Below are positions 1-10,617 of a stretch of DNA of 64,000 nt, one piece after another. The DNA comes from Magnetaquicoccus sp039908525 (GTDB taxonomy: Bacteria > Pseudomonadota > Magnetococcia > Magnetococcales > Magnetaquicoccaceae). A program made the position numbers and the translations under genes. The DNA lies in contig JAMOAY010000008.1 of the NCBI GenBank assembly GCA_039908525.1, positions 62,001 through 126,000 of the forward strand, in the 5' to 3' direction. Below the pieces are notes generated by a model that had not been told where the DNA came from, ran no database searches, and was given only the letters and a program-made list of their open reading frames with translations. Position 1 is the stretch's first letter. The number at the start of each line of letters is the position of its first letter.

Positions 1-827
1 CCAACCTTGGTGACGATCGCCGCCAGGCGCTCATCCAGGGTCGGCCTGTCAACCTTGTACAACAACCCCATGGGGGCATGCCCCTCCGCATCCCGGCGCG
101 CCAACTCAATGGCGGCACCCAGGTCGGAGGTGTCATGACCTGCCGGCACCTCCCTGACCAGGTCGCGGTAGAACTCCACCGTGTCAATGTTGTTGAAGGT
201 TGGGCACTGGGAGAAAATGTTCACATAGGAGAAGCCTTTGTGCTCCAACGCCCCCTTGATCAGCTCCGCACACACCTGGGGCTTGCCCGCAAACCCCTGC
301 GCCACATAGGTGGCACCATAGGTCAACATGTAGAGCAACGGGTTCATCGGCTCATCCGGTCCCCCGTAGGGGGTGGTATAAGCCTTCAATTCCGGCCGGG
401 AGGTGGGAGAGTACTGCCCCTTGGTCAAACCATAGATGCCATTGTCGTACAGGATATAGGTCAGGTTGACATTCTTCCGGGCCATATGGGGCATGTGACC
501 ACCCCCGATGGAAAAACCGTCCCCATCCCCGCCGGTCACCACCACCGCCTGATCGGGTCTGGCCAACTGGGCGCCGGTCGCCACCGGTCCGGCCCGGCCA
601 TGCAGGGTGTGCATCTTGTAGGATTTGATGAAGTAGGGAGTACGCGACGAGCAACCGATACCGGAGATGGCCATCAGGTTGGAAGAATCCACGCCCAACT
701 CGGACAACGCACGATAGATGCTGCTCAAAATGCCATGGTAGCCACAGCCTGGGCACCAGACAACGCTCACCTCGGATTTGTAATCCTTGGGCTTCAGATC
801 CACCTTGTGGAGTGCGGCGATAGACAT
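1..827 (-). CDS. korB: 2-oxoglutarate:ferredoxin oxidoreductase, beta subunit (partial, 3' end outside window)
   Basis: This is the thiamine-pyrophosphate subunit of a two-subunit 2-oxoacid:ferredoxin oxidoreductase. Run reductively, it carboxylates succinyl-CoA to 2-oxoglutarate. Translation from the ATG at 827 gives MSIAALHKVDLKPKDY, then a WCPGCGYH motif and a GGDGDGFSIGGGH motif typical of KorB TPP/Mg binding. The frame stays open to base 1, so about 275 residues are visible and the C-terminus is missing. The start overlaps the korA stop by one base (TGATG), so the two are translationally coupled. Substrate choice (2-oxoglutarate rather than another 2-oxoacid) is inferred from the two-subunit architecture and the adjoining sucCD. 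Confidence 0.9.
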   Translation of the reverse strand, partial: MSIAALHKVDLKPKDYKSEVSVVWCPGCGYHGILSSIYRALSELGVDSSNLMAISGIGCSSRTPYFIKSYKMHTLHGRAGPVATGAQLARPDQAVVVTGGDGDGFSIGGGHMPHMARKNVNLTYILYDNGIYGLTKGQYSPTSRPELKAYTTPYGGPDEPMNPLLYMLTYGATYVAQGFAGKPQVCAELIKGALEHKGFSYVNIFSQCPTFNNIDTVEFYRDLVREVPAGHDTSDLGAAIELARRDAEGHAPMGLLYKVDRPTLDERLAAIVTKV

Positions 828-2542
828 CAGAGTATCTCCTTGACTCTATTTATCATTTGGATGGGCGTGAAAGGCAGTCCACCGCAGATCGTAAACGGGA
901 TCGGCCGAATCGAGGTCTCGGCCCGAATAAAGTGGGACAACTGACCTTGATAATTGACCTCAGGCACCAGGATCTTCTTGCAGGTTGCTGCAAAGGTCTC
1001 GTACTGGTCCACCGGCATGGGCCACATCAACTTGGGATAAAACCCCTTGACTTTATACCCTTCCGCGCGCAGACGGGCAACCGCCTCCCTGGCAACGCCG
1101 ATGGTGCTGCCCCAGGTGATGATACCCACATCCGCCTCCCCCTCACCATCCACCTCGGTGGGTTTGTAACGGGTCACCACGGGCTTGATCTTGCCAAACC
1201 GCTTGGCATGCATGCTTTCATGGGCTTCCGGCTTGAAACTGGGTGCACCCGTTTCGGTATGCTCCAGGCCCGTTGCCATGTGCATGCCACCTGGCGTTCC
1301 CGGATTCACCATGGGAGAGATGCCATCTTCGGTCATCTTGTAACGGGCATACGCGCCCTCACCATCCCACATCTTGCGATGGACGATGGTGTAATCGGCG
1401 GGGTTGGGCCGCGGCACTGTCTGGGTGGAAAAGGCCAACGAACCATCCGACAGCAGGATCACCGGGCATTGGTACTCTTCGGCCAGATTCAGGGCATCCA
1501 CGGTCATATCGATGCAATCCTTCACATCTTCCACCGACAGGACGATGCGGGGCGCATCCCCGTGGGCCCCATGGATGGCCAGAAAGAGATCCGACTGTTC
1601 ATGTTTGGTCGGCAGACCGGTCGAAGGACCACCCCGCTGCACATCCACCAGCATCACCGGGGTCTCGCTCATGGAGGCCATGCCCAACATCTCCGCCATC
1701 AGGGCCAACCCCGGACCCGAGGTGGCCGTCATGGACTTTCTGCCCGCATAGGAGGCGCCCAACACCTGACCGATGGAGGCGATCTCATCCTCCGCCTGAA
1801 TCAAGGTGCCCCCCAGTTTGGGCAGATGGGTCGCCACATACTTGGCGATTTCCGTGGCCGGGGTGATGGGGTAGGCCGAAAAGAACTCCAGGCCACCGAG
1901 CAGGGCGCCCATGCCGGCGGCATCGTTGCCGGAAATAACGATCACATCCTTGGGGGCCGTGGGATCCGCCACCCGCCAGGGATCGGTCTTCTGCAGGAGC
2001 ATGGCCAGCTCCTTGCCCTTCTCGAAGGCCTGCAGATTGAAGTTGAGAATCTCTTCACCTTTCTTGCCAAACTTTTTGGTCAACACCTGCTTCAAGGTGA
2101 CTTCACTGATGTTGAACAGCACAGAGAGAGCCCCCATGGCCACCATGTTCTTGGAACGATAGGATTTCATCTCCTTGGCGGTCTTGGACATGGGAATGGG
2201 ATAAGCGTGCACCCCCTCGGGAATGGCATCCGGTTCAAAATCACCACCCGGATAGTCGTAGACAAAGGCCGTACCGGGTTTCAGCAGATGTTTGTTGACC
2301 TCGTAGGCCTCACCGTTGAAGGCGCAGAAAACATCAAACGTGTCACCCTGGTTGTAGATTCTGTCGGGACTGGTGCGCACCTGGTACATGGCATAACCGC
2401 CCTTGATCTCCGCCGGGAAGGTCTTGAAGGTGTACACCTCCAATCCAGCCCGGGCACATGCGGCGGCGATAAAATCCCCCGTGGAGATAATGCCTTCACC
2501 ACCTTCCCCGGCCACTCGTATTATCAGGTCATTTTTTGCCAT
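827..2542 (-). CDS. korA: 2-oxoglutarate:ferredoxin oxidoreductase, fused gamma-alpha subunit
   Basis: 571 residues. The N-terminal gamma domain (about 1-185) begins MAKNDLIIRVAGEGGEGI and carries the CoA-side fold. The alpha domain (from about 200) has the pyrimidine-binding AYPITPATEI motif near 224 and the downstream SGPGLALM and RGGPSTGLPTK motifs. The frame is open 18 codons further upstream, but the ATG at 2542 is preceded by AAAGGAGC and gives the family N-terminus, so I chose it. With korB it forms the reductive-TCA enzyme that consumes succinyl-CoA and reduced ferredoxin. It lies 66 bases downstream of sucD on the same strand, so substrate supply and use are encoded together. Confidence 0.93.
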   Translation of the reverse strand: MAKNDLIIRVAGEGGEGIISTGDFIAAACARAGLEVYTFKTFPAEIKGGYAMYQVRTSPDRIYNQGDTFDVFCAFNGEAYEVNKHLLKPGTAFVYDYPGGDFEPDAIPEGVHAYPIPMSKTAKEMKSYRSKNMVAMGALSVLFNISEVTLKQVLTKKFGKKGEEILNFNLQAFEKGKELAMLLQKTDPWRVADPTAPKDVIVISGNDAAGMGALLGGLEFFSAYPITPATEIAKYVATHLPKLGGTLIQAEDEIASIGQVLGASYAGRKSMTATSGPGLALMAEMLGMASMSETPVMLVDVQRGGPSTGLPTKHEQSDLFLAIHGAHGDAPRIVLSVEDVKDCIDMTVDALNLAEEYQCPVILLSDGSLAFSTQTVPRPNPADYTIVHRKMWDGEGAYARYKMTEDGISPMVNPGTPGGMHMATGLEHTETGAPSFKPEAHESMHAKRFGKIKPVVTRYKPTEVDGEGEADVGIITWGSTIGVAREAVARLRAEGYKVKGFYPKLMWPMPVDQYETFAATCKKILVPEVNYQGQLSHFIRAETSIRPIPFTICGGLPFTPIQMINRVKEIL

Positions 2543-2608
2543 CGAAGCTCCTTTGTTAAAGCCTGCTTTTTGGTTTTTGATTAAGGATGCCAGCACGGTG
2601 CAACAGAC

Positions 2609-3481
2609 TCACCCCTTGAGGGCCTTGAGCACGGTCACGCCCATATCGGCCGGCGAACGGGCAATGTGGACACCCGCAGCCTCCAGCGCCGCAAACTTCT
2701 CGGCAGCCGTCCCTTTGCCACCCGAGATGATGGCCCCCGCATGGCCCATCCGTTTTCCTTTGGGGGCCGTTGCACCGGCGATAAAGGCAACCACCGGCTT
2801 GCTCATGTTGCTCTTGATCCAGGCCGCAGCCTCTTCCTCGGCTGTTCCGCCGATCTCACCGATCATCACCACCGCCTCGGTCTGCGGATCGGCCTGGAAG
2901 AGCGAGAGACAGTCAATGAAGTTGGTTCCGTTGATGGGATCCCCCCCCAGACCCACACAGGTGCTCTGCCCCAGTTTGACGTGTGTCGTCTGCGCCACGG
3001 CCTCGTAGGTCAGTGTCCCGGAGCGGGAGACCACCCCCACACACCCCACCTGATGGATATGGCCCGGCATGATGCCGATCTTGCACGCCCCAGGCGTGAT
3101 GATGCCCGGGCAGTTGGGTCCGATCAAACGGGTCTTGCGACCCTGGAGATAGCGCTTGACCCGCACCATGTCCAACACAGGGATCCCTTCCGTGATGCAG
3201 ACCACCAAATCCAGGTCGGCGGCCGCCGCTTCCAGGATCGCATCCGCCGCAAACGGCGGTGGCACGAAGATCACCGATGCATGGGCGCCCGTCTCCCGCA
3301 CAGCCTGCGCCACGGTATCAAATACCGGACGGTCCAGATGGGTCGTTCCCCCCTTGCCAGGCGTCACGCCACCCACCAGGTTGGTCCCGTAGGCAATCGC
3401 CTGTTCGGAATGAAACGTGCCGTTGGCGCCGGTAAAACCCTGACAAATGACCCGGGTCTCTTTGTCAACCAAAATACTCAT
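2609..3481 (-). CDS. sucD: Succinyl-CoA synthetase (ADP-forming), alpha subunit
   Basis: 290 residues, the normal family length. The N-terminus MSILVDKETRVICQGFTG leads into the CoA-binding Rossmann domain. The phosphohistidine lies in GHAGAIISGGKGTA and is His247, matching the active-site histidine of the E. coli enzyme at 246. The protein pairs with SucC to interconvert succinate and succinyl-CoA with ATP. The gene follows sucC after 11 bases. In this cluster it probably works in the succinyl-CoA-forming direction to feed KorAB, which is inference from context; the enzyme is reversible. Confidence 0.97.
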   Translation of the reverse strand: MSILVDKETRVICQGFTGANGTFHSEQAIAYGTNLVGGVTPGKGGTTHLDRPVFDTVAQAVRETGAHASVIFVPPPFAADAILEAAAADLDLVVCITEGIPVLDMVRVKRYLQGRKTRLIGPNCPGIITPGACKIGIMPGHIHQVGCVGVVSRSGTLTYEAVAQTTHVKLGQSTCVGLGGDPINGTNFIDCLSLFQADPQTEAVVMIGEIGGTAEEEAAAWIKSNMSKPVVAFIAGATAPKGKRMGHAGAIISGGKGTAAEKFAALEAAGVHIARSPADMGVTVLKALKG

Positions 3482-3492
3482 ATCGCACCTTC

Positions 3493-4653
3493 CTATCGCA
3501 GCACAGCCACGGCCTTTTCGGCAGCGTCGTTGAGATCATCGGCCGAAACAATGGCCAGCCCGGATTCCGCCAAGATCGCCTTGCCCTTCTCCACATTGGT
3601 ACCTTCCAGGCGGACCACCAGAGGCACCTGGATGCCAACCTCCCTGGCTGCGGTCACCACACCCTGGGCGATCACATCGCAGCGCATGATGCCACCGAAA
3701 ATGTTCACCAACACGGCCTTCACGCTGGGGTCCGACAGAATCAGTTTGAGAGCCGCCGTCACCACTTCGGTGGTGGCGCCACCGCCCACATCCAGGAAGT
3801 TGGCGGGTTTGCCCCCCTTGAGCTGAATGATGTCCATGGTGGCCATGGCCAGACCGGCGCCATTCACCATGCATCCGATGGAACCATCCAGGGCGATGTA
3901 GTTGAGATCGTGCTTCGACGCCTCCACCTCTTTGGGATCCTCTTCGTTGAAGTCCCGCAGCTCGGCAATCTCCTTGTGACGAAACAGGGCGTTATCGTCA
4001 AAGTTCATTTTGGCGTCCAGGGCCATGATATCGCCGCTTTTGGTCACCACCAGCGGATTGATCTCCACCAGGGAGGCATCCGAACTGACAAAGGCGTTGT
4101 AGAGGGCCGTCATGAAGCTGACCGCCCTGCCTACCTGCTTCTCCACCAACCCCAGACCAAAGGCCAGATTGCGTGCCTGAAATCCGGCGAAACCAACCAC
4201 AGGATCGATGACCTCCTTGAGGATCTTCTCCGGTGTACGGGCCGCCACCTCCTCGATCTCCATGCCACCCTCGGTGGAGGCCATCATGGTGATGCGACCG
4301 TTGCCCCGGTCAATGACCATGCCCAGATACAGCTCGCGGGCAATCTCACACCCTTCCTCAATGTAGATCCGCTTGACCTCCTTGCCCTTGGGACCGGTCT
4401 GTTTGGTGACCAGCGTCATGCCCAGGATCCGTTTTGCCTCTTCCCGTACCCCGTCGATGCTGTGGACCACCTTGACACCCCCTCCCTTGCCGCGACCACC
4501 GGCATGGATCTGGGCTTTGACGACGTAGACACCACTATCCAGGGCCTTGGCCGCCTCTTCCGCTTCGGCAGGCGTGTAGGCCACCTGCCCGCGAGGCACC
4601 TTCACCCCATAGCGGGCAATGATCTGTTTGGCTTGATATTCGTGAATATTCAT
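3493..4653 (-). CDS. sucC: Succinyl-CoA synthetase (ADP-forming), beta subunit
   Basis: 386 residues, full length. It starts MNIHEYQAKQIIARYGVKVP, the family signature, followed by the ATP-grasp domain with KAQIHAGGRGKGGGVK near residue 46 and the C-terminal ligase domain with VNIFGGIMRCDVIAQGVV. It supplies the nucleotide- and succinate-binding half of the alpha/beta enzyme. The gene lies 138 bases downstream of frdA. That intergenic stretch shows no convincing terminator, so frdBA, sucCD and korAB may be co-transcribed. Order and spacing match reductive-TCA clusters. Confidence 0.97.
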   Translation of the reverse strand: MNIHEYQAKQIIARYGVKVPRGQVAYTPAEAEEAAKALDSGVYVVKAQIHAGGRGKGGGVKVVHSIDGVREEAKRILGMTLVTKQTGPKGKEVKRIYIEEGCEIARELYLGMVIDRGNGRITMMASTEGGMEIEEVAARTPEKILKEVIDPVVGFAGFQARNLAFGLGLVEKQVGRAVSFMTALYNAFVSSDASLVEINPLVVTKSGDIMALDAKMNFDDNALFRHKEIAELRDFNEEDPKEVEASKHDLNYIALDGSIGCMVNGAGLAMATMDIIQLKGGKPANFLDVGGGATTEVVTAALKLILSDPSVKAVLVNIFGGIMRCDVIAQGVVTAAREVGIQVPLVVRLEGTNVEKGKAILAESGLAIVSADDLNDAAEKAVAVLR

Positions 4654-4791
4654 GAGAGGTTCCTGTTCGCTCCAACGTCATTCATCGTCATGCGTCCTAT
4701 CCGCACCCCATCCCGGCTCAACGACCGGGAGTCCTGGGATCATAGGCGGATTGTCTCCGACAGTCCATGCTTCACGCACCAGGAGGCCATT

Positions 4792-6510
4792 TTAGACCCC
4801 TGTGGTGTAGGAGGGGAGCAGGCGAGGCGCCGTACACGCCTCGTCGCAACCCGCCTCGGCCAACTCCTCCATGAAAGCCTCTACATGGGAAATCCCCGGC
4901 GTGCTGGCGGTACCCACCGACCGGGCAAATTGGGCGGCACTCTTCCCGGCCCGCAAACCAAACACCAGGATCTCCAACAGGGCATTCCCCATCAAACGGT
5001 TCTCTCCATGCACACCTCCGGTGACCTCGCCGGCCGCAAACAGCCCAGGCATGTACGTACCCCCATCGGCCCGAATGACCAGACCCCCGTTCTGATAATG
5101 GATCGTGGGATAGGTCAACACGGGAACCTTGCGCAGATCGATGCCCTTGCGCAGGAACTCCCGGAAACGGCCGGGAAACTCCCGTTCAATGGTGCCCCGG
5201 CCGTGCAACAGGTCAATCAGAGGAATATCCAACCACACCCCCACCCGACCCAGCGGCGTGGTCACCCCATTGCCCAACTCCTCACACTCGCGAATGATCG
5301 CCGCCGACGTGACATCCCGCGGTTCCAGACCGAAGACAAACTCATCGCCGTGGCGATTCAGCAGTTGCGCCCCCCAGCCACGAAATTTTTCGGTCGCCAA
5401 CAGACCCCATTTGCTGTCAGGGTACAGAATGCCCGTCGGATGATATTGACAGTAGCGCAGATCCCGCAGGGGAATGCCGGCCCGATAGGCCATCACCAGA
5501 CCATCCGCCATGGCCCCGTAATGGTTGGAGGTGGGAAATTTCTTGAAATGGAGCCGTCCAAAGCCTCCCGTGGCCATGATGACCGCTTTGGCATGCACCA
5601 CCCGGGTGGTCGGCACCCGATGATGGGAGGTGATCTCCTCCAGAACCGCCCCCACGGCACGACCGTTGTCGTCGGTCAGCAACTCCACCGCAGGCGCAAA
5701 ATGCAACCGCTTTATCTGTTTGAAGTTTTCCGCATGGTCCTGGATCACCCGCATCAACTCCAGGCCGGTCACATCTCCGGCGGCATGCAACCGCTTTCTG
5801 GATGTGCCGCCCCCGTGGCTGACCTTCATCCTGCCGGTGGGGTATTTGTCAAACAGCATGCCCAACTCTTCCAACCAGCGCAGCACCTGCACTCCATCCG
5901 TCACCAGTGCCTCCACCAGATCGGGATCGTTGGTAAAATGGCCCCCACCCACGGTATCCAGATAATGCTGAATCGGAGAGTCCGACTCCTGGTCTGCGAT
6001 CTGAATCCCCCCCTCCGCCATGATGGTATTGGAATCCCCATGACGCAATTTGGTGGCAATCAACACCTCCGCACCGGCCTCTGCCGCCGCGATGGCCGCC
6101 GTGGTGCCCGCCCCACCCCCGCCGATCACCAGGACATCGGTCGTATAATCCGCCTGCGCAGCTCCGCCATCCGCCGCCGTGACCTCCGCAGGCGCACCGC
6201 CCGGCGACGGTGAGCGTTGGGTCAGGGCAAAACGCCGGCGCACCGACTCCCGCGGCCAAGCCTCCAACAGGTCGGCCAGTTCACAGGGTACCCGATCTCC
6301 CTTGTTGGGCCCCACCCGCAAGGGACGGCAGCTGTCGGCACGATAATCCGGGTGAAACTCCTCCAGCCAAGCGCGCCGATCCGACAGCGACAGGGAGGGG
6401 TAACTCTCCCCCCGGCGCAACGCCGCCAACCGCTCGTCACGGGTTTTGAGGACCCGGCGGGCCGACTCGCGCAGCGCTTCCGGGAATCTGTTCAATTCGT
6501 TGAGTGGCAT
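4792..6510 (-). CDS. frdA: Fumarate reductase / succinate dehydrogenase flavoprotein subunit with N-terminal extension
   Basis: 572 residues. The FAD dinucleotide motif VIGGGGAGTTAA sits near residue 128. The conserved His-bearing segment SHGGGTSRKRLHAAGDVTG, the substrate-site QYHPTG and the GEVTGGVHGENRLMGNALLE block identify the FrdA/SdhA family. About 120 residues precede the Rossmann fold and include HPDYRADS and RVGPNKGDRVP; standard FrdA lacks this extension. A longer open frame exists upstream but overlaps frdB. I chose the ATG at 6510 because it falls one base after the frdB stop. It reduces fumarate to succinate. No membrane-anchor gene is adjacent, so a soluble enzyme is possible. 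Confidence 0.85.
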   Translation of the reverse strand: MPLNELNRFPEALRESARRVLKTRDERLAALRRGESYPSLSLSDRRAWLEEFHPDYRADSCRPLRVGPNKGDRVPCELADLLEAWPRESVRRRFALTQRSPSPGGAPAEVTAADGGAAQADYTTDVLVIGGGGAGTTAAIAAAEAGAEVLIATKLRHGDSNTIMAEGGIQIADQESDSPIQHYLDTVGGGHFTNDPDLVEALVTDGVQVLRWLEELGMLFDKYPTGRMKVSHGGGTSRKRLHAAGDVTGLELMRVIQDHAENFKQIKRLHFAPAVELLTDDNGRAVGAVLEEITSHHRVPTTRVVHAKAVIMATGGFGRLHFKKFPTSNHYGAMADGLVMAYRAGIPLRDLRYCQYHPTGILYPDSKWGLLATEKFRGWGAQLLNRHGDEFVFGLEPRDVTSAAIIRECEELGNGVTTPLGRVGVWLDIPLIDLLHGRGTIEREFPGRFREFLRKGIDLRKVPVLTYPTIHYQNGGLVIRADGGTYMPGLFAAGEVTGGVHGENRLMGNALLEILVFGLRAGKSAAQFARSVGTASTPGISHVEAFMEELAEAGCDEACTAPRLLPSYTTGV

Positions 6511-6511
6511 G

Positions 6512-7252
6512 TCAAAGCAGACTGCGATCTTCTGGAAGCCACGTGCCGGGCGGCGCGTCATCCGGCTCCCGCTCGCGGCGTTGATAAAGCGCCTGCAGGC
6601 GGGCAGGCTCCATGCGTCGCACCTTGCGGAAAAGGGAGCGATAGTGCCCACTCGCCAGCTTCTCCACCGCCTTGGACAGATGCTCGGCCGCCGCATCCCG
6701 GAAACGGCCATGGTAACGGCGGGCCGCCAAGGCCGCATTGGGCTGGGAAATACTGGAAGGACAGCGCAACACACAGGCGTGACACTGCACACAGGTGAAG
6801 GATTCATGCGCCGCTCCGCGCAAATCACCCCGCTTGATCATGCCCACATACCCCATCACATCAATGCCCACGGGACACAGACGGGTGCACTCCCCGCACA
6901 TGACACAGTTGTTGACCTCGGGATAGAGGTTCAATACTTGGTATTCCGGGCTGTTGCCCTCCGGCAAGGTCAGGGGATGGAGCGCTTTTTTTTGCGGAAT
7001 ATAGGGCAACGAGAGAATCTCCATGCCGTCCTGCACCTCGTCCTGGCACAAAAGACCGGCCGTCAACGCATGCGAATCGCGCATCCGATACAAGACGGTA
7101 CAGGCGCCACACACACCGCCGCGACAACCGACCCCGCGCACAAAACGGAGGCCGGCCTCTTCCAAAGCAGCCAGCAGGGTCCGACCCGGCGACACCCGGT
7201 ACTCGGTCCCATCAAAGCCGATGGTGATCGCGGCAGAAACGAGGGCAGACAC
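6512..7252 (-). CDS. frdB: Fumarate reductase / succinate dehydrogenase iron-sulfur subunit
   Basis: 246 residues with a GTG start behind GGGAGAG. The N-terminal domain binds a [2Fe-2S] cluster through Cys43, Cys48, Cys51 and Cys69. The C-terminal domain has two CX2CX2CX3CP motifs (Cys116-126 and Cys154-164), fitting two [4Fe-4S] clusters rather than the [3Fe-4S]/[4Fe-4S] pair of classical FrdB. The protein lacks the CCG domains of the thiol:fumarate reductase TfrB. It passes electrons to FrdA, encoded one base downstream. The electron donor and any membrane attachment are not shown by this window. Confidence 0.85.
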   Translation of the reverse strand: MSALVSAAITIGFDGTEYRVSPGRTLLAALEEAGLRFVRGVGCRGGVCGACTVLYRMRDSHALTAGLLCQDEVQDGMEILSLPYIPQKKALHPLTLPEGNSPEYQVLNLYPEVNNCVMCGECTRLCPVGIDVMGYVGMIKRGDLRGAAHESFTCVQCHACVLRCPSSISQPNAALAARRYHGRFRDAAAEHLSKAVEKLASGHYRSLFRKVRRMEPARLQALYQRREREPDDAPPGTWLPEDRSLL

Positions 7253-7293
7253 GGTCTCTCCCAGAGATGTGAGACATACTCAGCCAAATGGTA

Positions 7294-7327
7294 CAACGGG
7301 GGGAGGCAGTGCGCCATCCCCCCGTTG
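7294..7327 (-). terminator. Strong hairpin between isocitrate dehydrogenase and frdB
   Basis: A perfect 11-base-pair inverted repeat (CAACGGGGGGA pairing with TCCCCCCGTTG, 12-base loop) occupies most of the 81-base gap between the isocitrate dehydrogenase stop and the frdB start. No T-tract follows on the transcribed minus strand, so it is not a classical intrinsic terminator. It may be an attenuator, a processing site or an mRNA-stabilising hairpin that sets a different level for the two parts of the cluster. Confidence 0.4.
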
Positions 7328-7333
7328 GTTGAC

Positions 7334-9571
<2,238 letters not shown>

Positions 9572-9792
9572 TATTCCTTACTCCGTTAAAAGTTCAAGGG
9601 TGATGGTTCCTAACCAGTCTGGCGTCGCATCATGACCAAGCGAGAGACTGTCGTCAAGGAATCCTCTGTGCGGAGTGCGGGAATGACCTGCGAAGGAAAG
9701 GTCCGGCAGAATGGATTGTCTTTGAAAAAAACAATAAAAAGCAAGATATTATGCAGAATTCAACACAACAGGCACGGGACGCCCTGGCATGA

Positions 9793-10617
9793 TCATGGAA
9801 CCACATGCAACGCAGGGGAGTAGCCGAAATCCACCAACAGGGCATGGGCCATGCTCAGGCGATACGCCCTGACATCTGCCCCACACGACTGGGAACGGAT
9901 GTTCCCGCCCTGATAATGCTCCAACATCTGATTGTAAATAGGGTGTTCGTGATCCCGATGGTAGGCATCCACCAGATTTGTCAAGGCGTGCACCAACTCC
10001 TGTTCACCCGCAGGGCGGTAGGAACCGACAAAGTCCGTCAAAAATCGCACCTTGTCCACCCGACAGCTCTCCTTGCTCAACATGGCCTGCAAGGCAACCT
10101 GCAGCAACCTCGCCCTGCTCTCGCGCTGCCAGACCGAACGGCGCGCCAGACTGAACAGCGCGAAGCGGTCTGCGCCGGCAGCCCACTGTTCAAGCACAGG
10201 CAACAGCAGGGGATGGATGGCCGCATCCAGGTGCAACAACCGCACGTAGCGGTCGATCACCACCTCCATGACCGGCACCTCTTGCTCCCGATGGCCATAG
10301 GAGACAGGGCAAGAGAGGGACTCCGCCACCAAAGCAACCGCCAGCGCATCCACCTCCGACGCCACAAGCCCCGCCACAGGCAAAGCAGGCTCACACCCCT
10401 CCAACTCTTGTGATGCGGGGGTAAAAAGGGGAGAGAGCAACCACTCCACCTCAAAAGGCTCCCGGAGTTCCAGCACCTCCCGCCGCAACCCGTCCAGGGG
10501 ATCCTCCACCCCCAGCAGGCCGCAGACTGCCCCACCGGCCCGTACCGACAGCGCGCGCGGACGCATCAACTGTCCGCGCACAATCCCGACCATCCCATCT
10601 GGAAGCGAGGCAGCCAT
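9793..10617 (-). CDS. Protein of unknown function, coupled to the EAL-domain gene
   Basis: 274 residues, not recognised. The ORF extends slightly upstream, but the ATG at 10617 overlaps the stop of the preceding EAL gene (TGATG), which argues for this start and for translational coupling. No signal peptide or membrane segment is visible. The second half is helical and rich in Leu, Ala and Arg, with no cysteine-cluster or nucleotide-binding motif that I can see. Its position directly after a c-di-GMP-type protein suggests it is the partner or output of that protein. This is a context inference only. Confidence 0.6.
   Translation of the reverse strand: MAASLPDGMVGIVRGQLMRPRALSVRAGGAVCGLLGVEDPLDGLRREVLELREPFEVEWLLSPLFTPASQELEGCEPALPVAGLVASEVDALAVALVAESLSCPVSYGHREQEVPVMEVVIDRYVRLLHLDAAIHPLLLPVLEQWAAGADRFALFSLARRSVWQRESRARLLQVALQAMLSKESCRVDKVRFLTDFVGSYRPAGEQELVHALTNLVDAYHRDHEHPIYNQMLEHYQGGNIRSQSCGADVRAYRLSMAHALLVDFGYSPALHVVP

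Noticed and set aside
6511..6828. A 106-codon N-terminal extension of FrdA reading into frdB.
   Set aside because: The extra residues are an out-of-frame reading of the frdB gene. The ATG at 6510 falls one base after the frdB stop and is the natural start.
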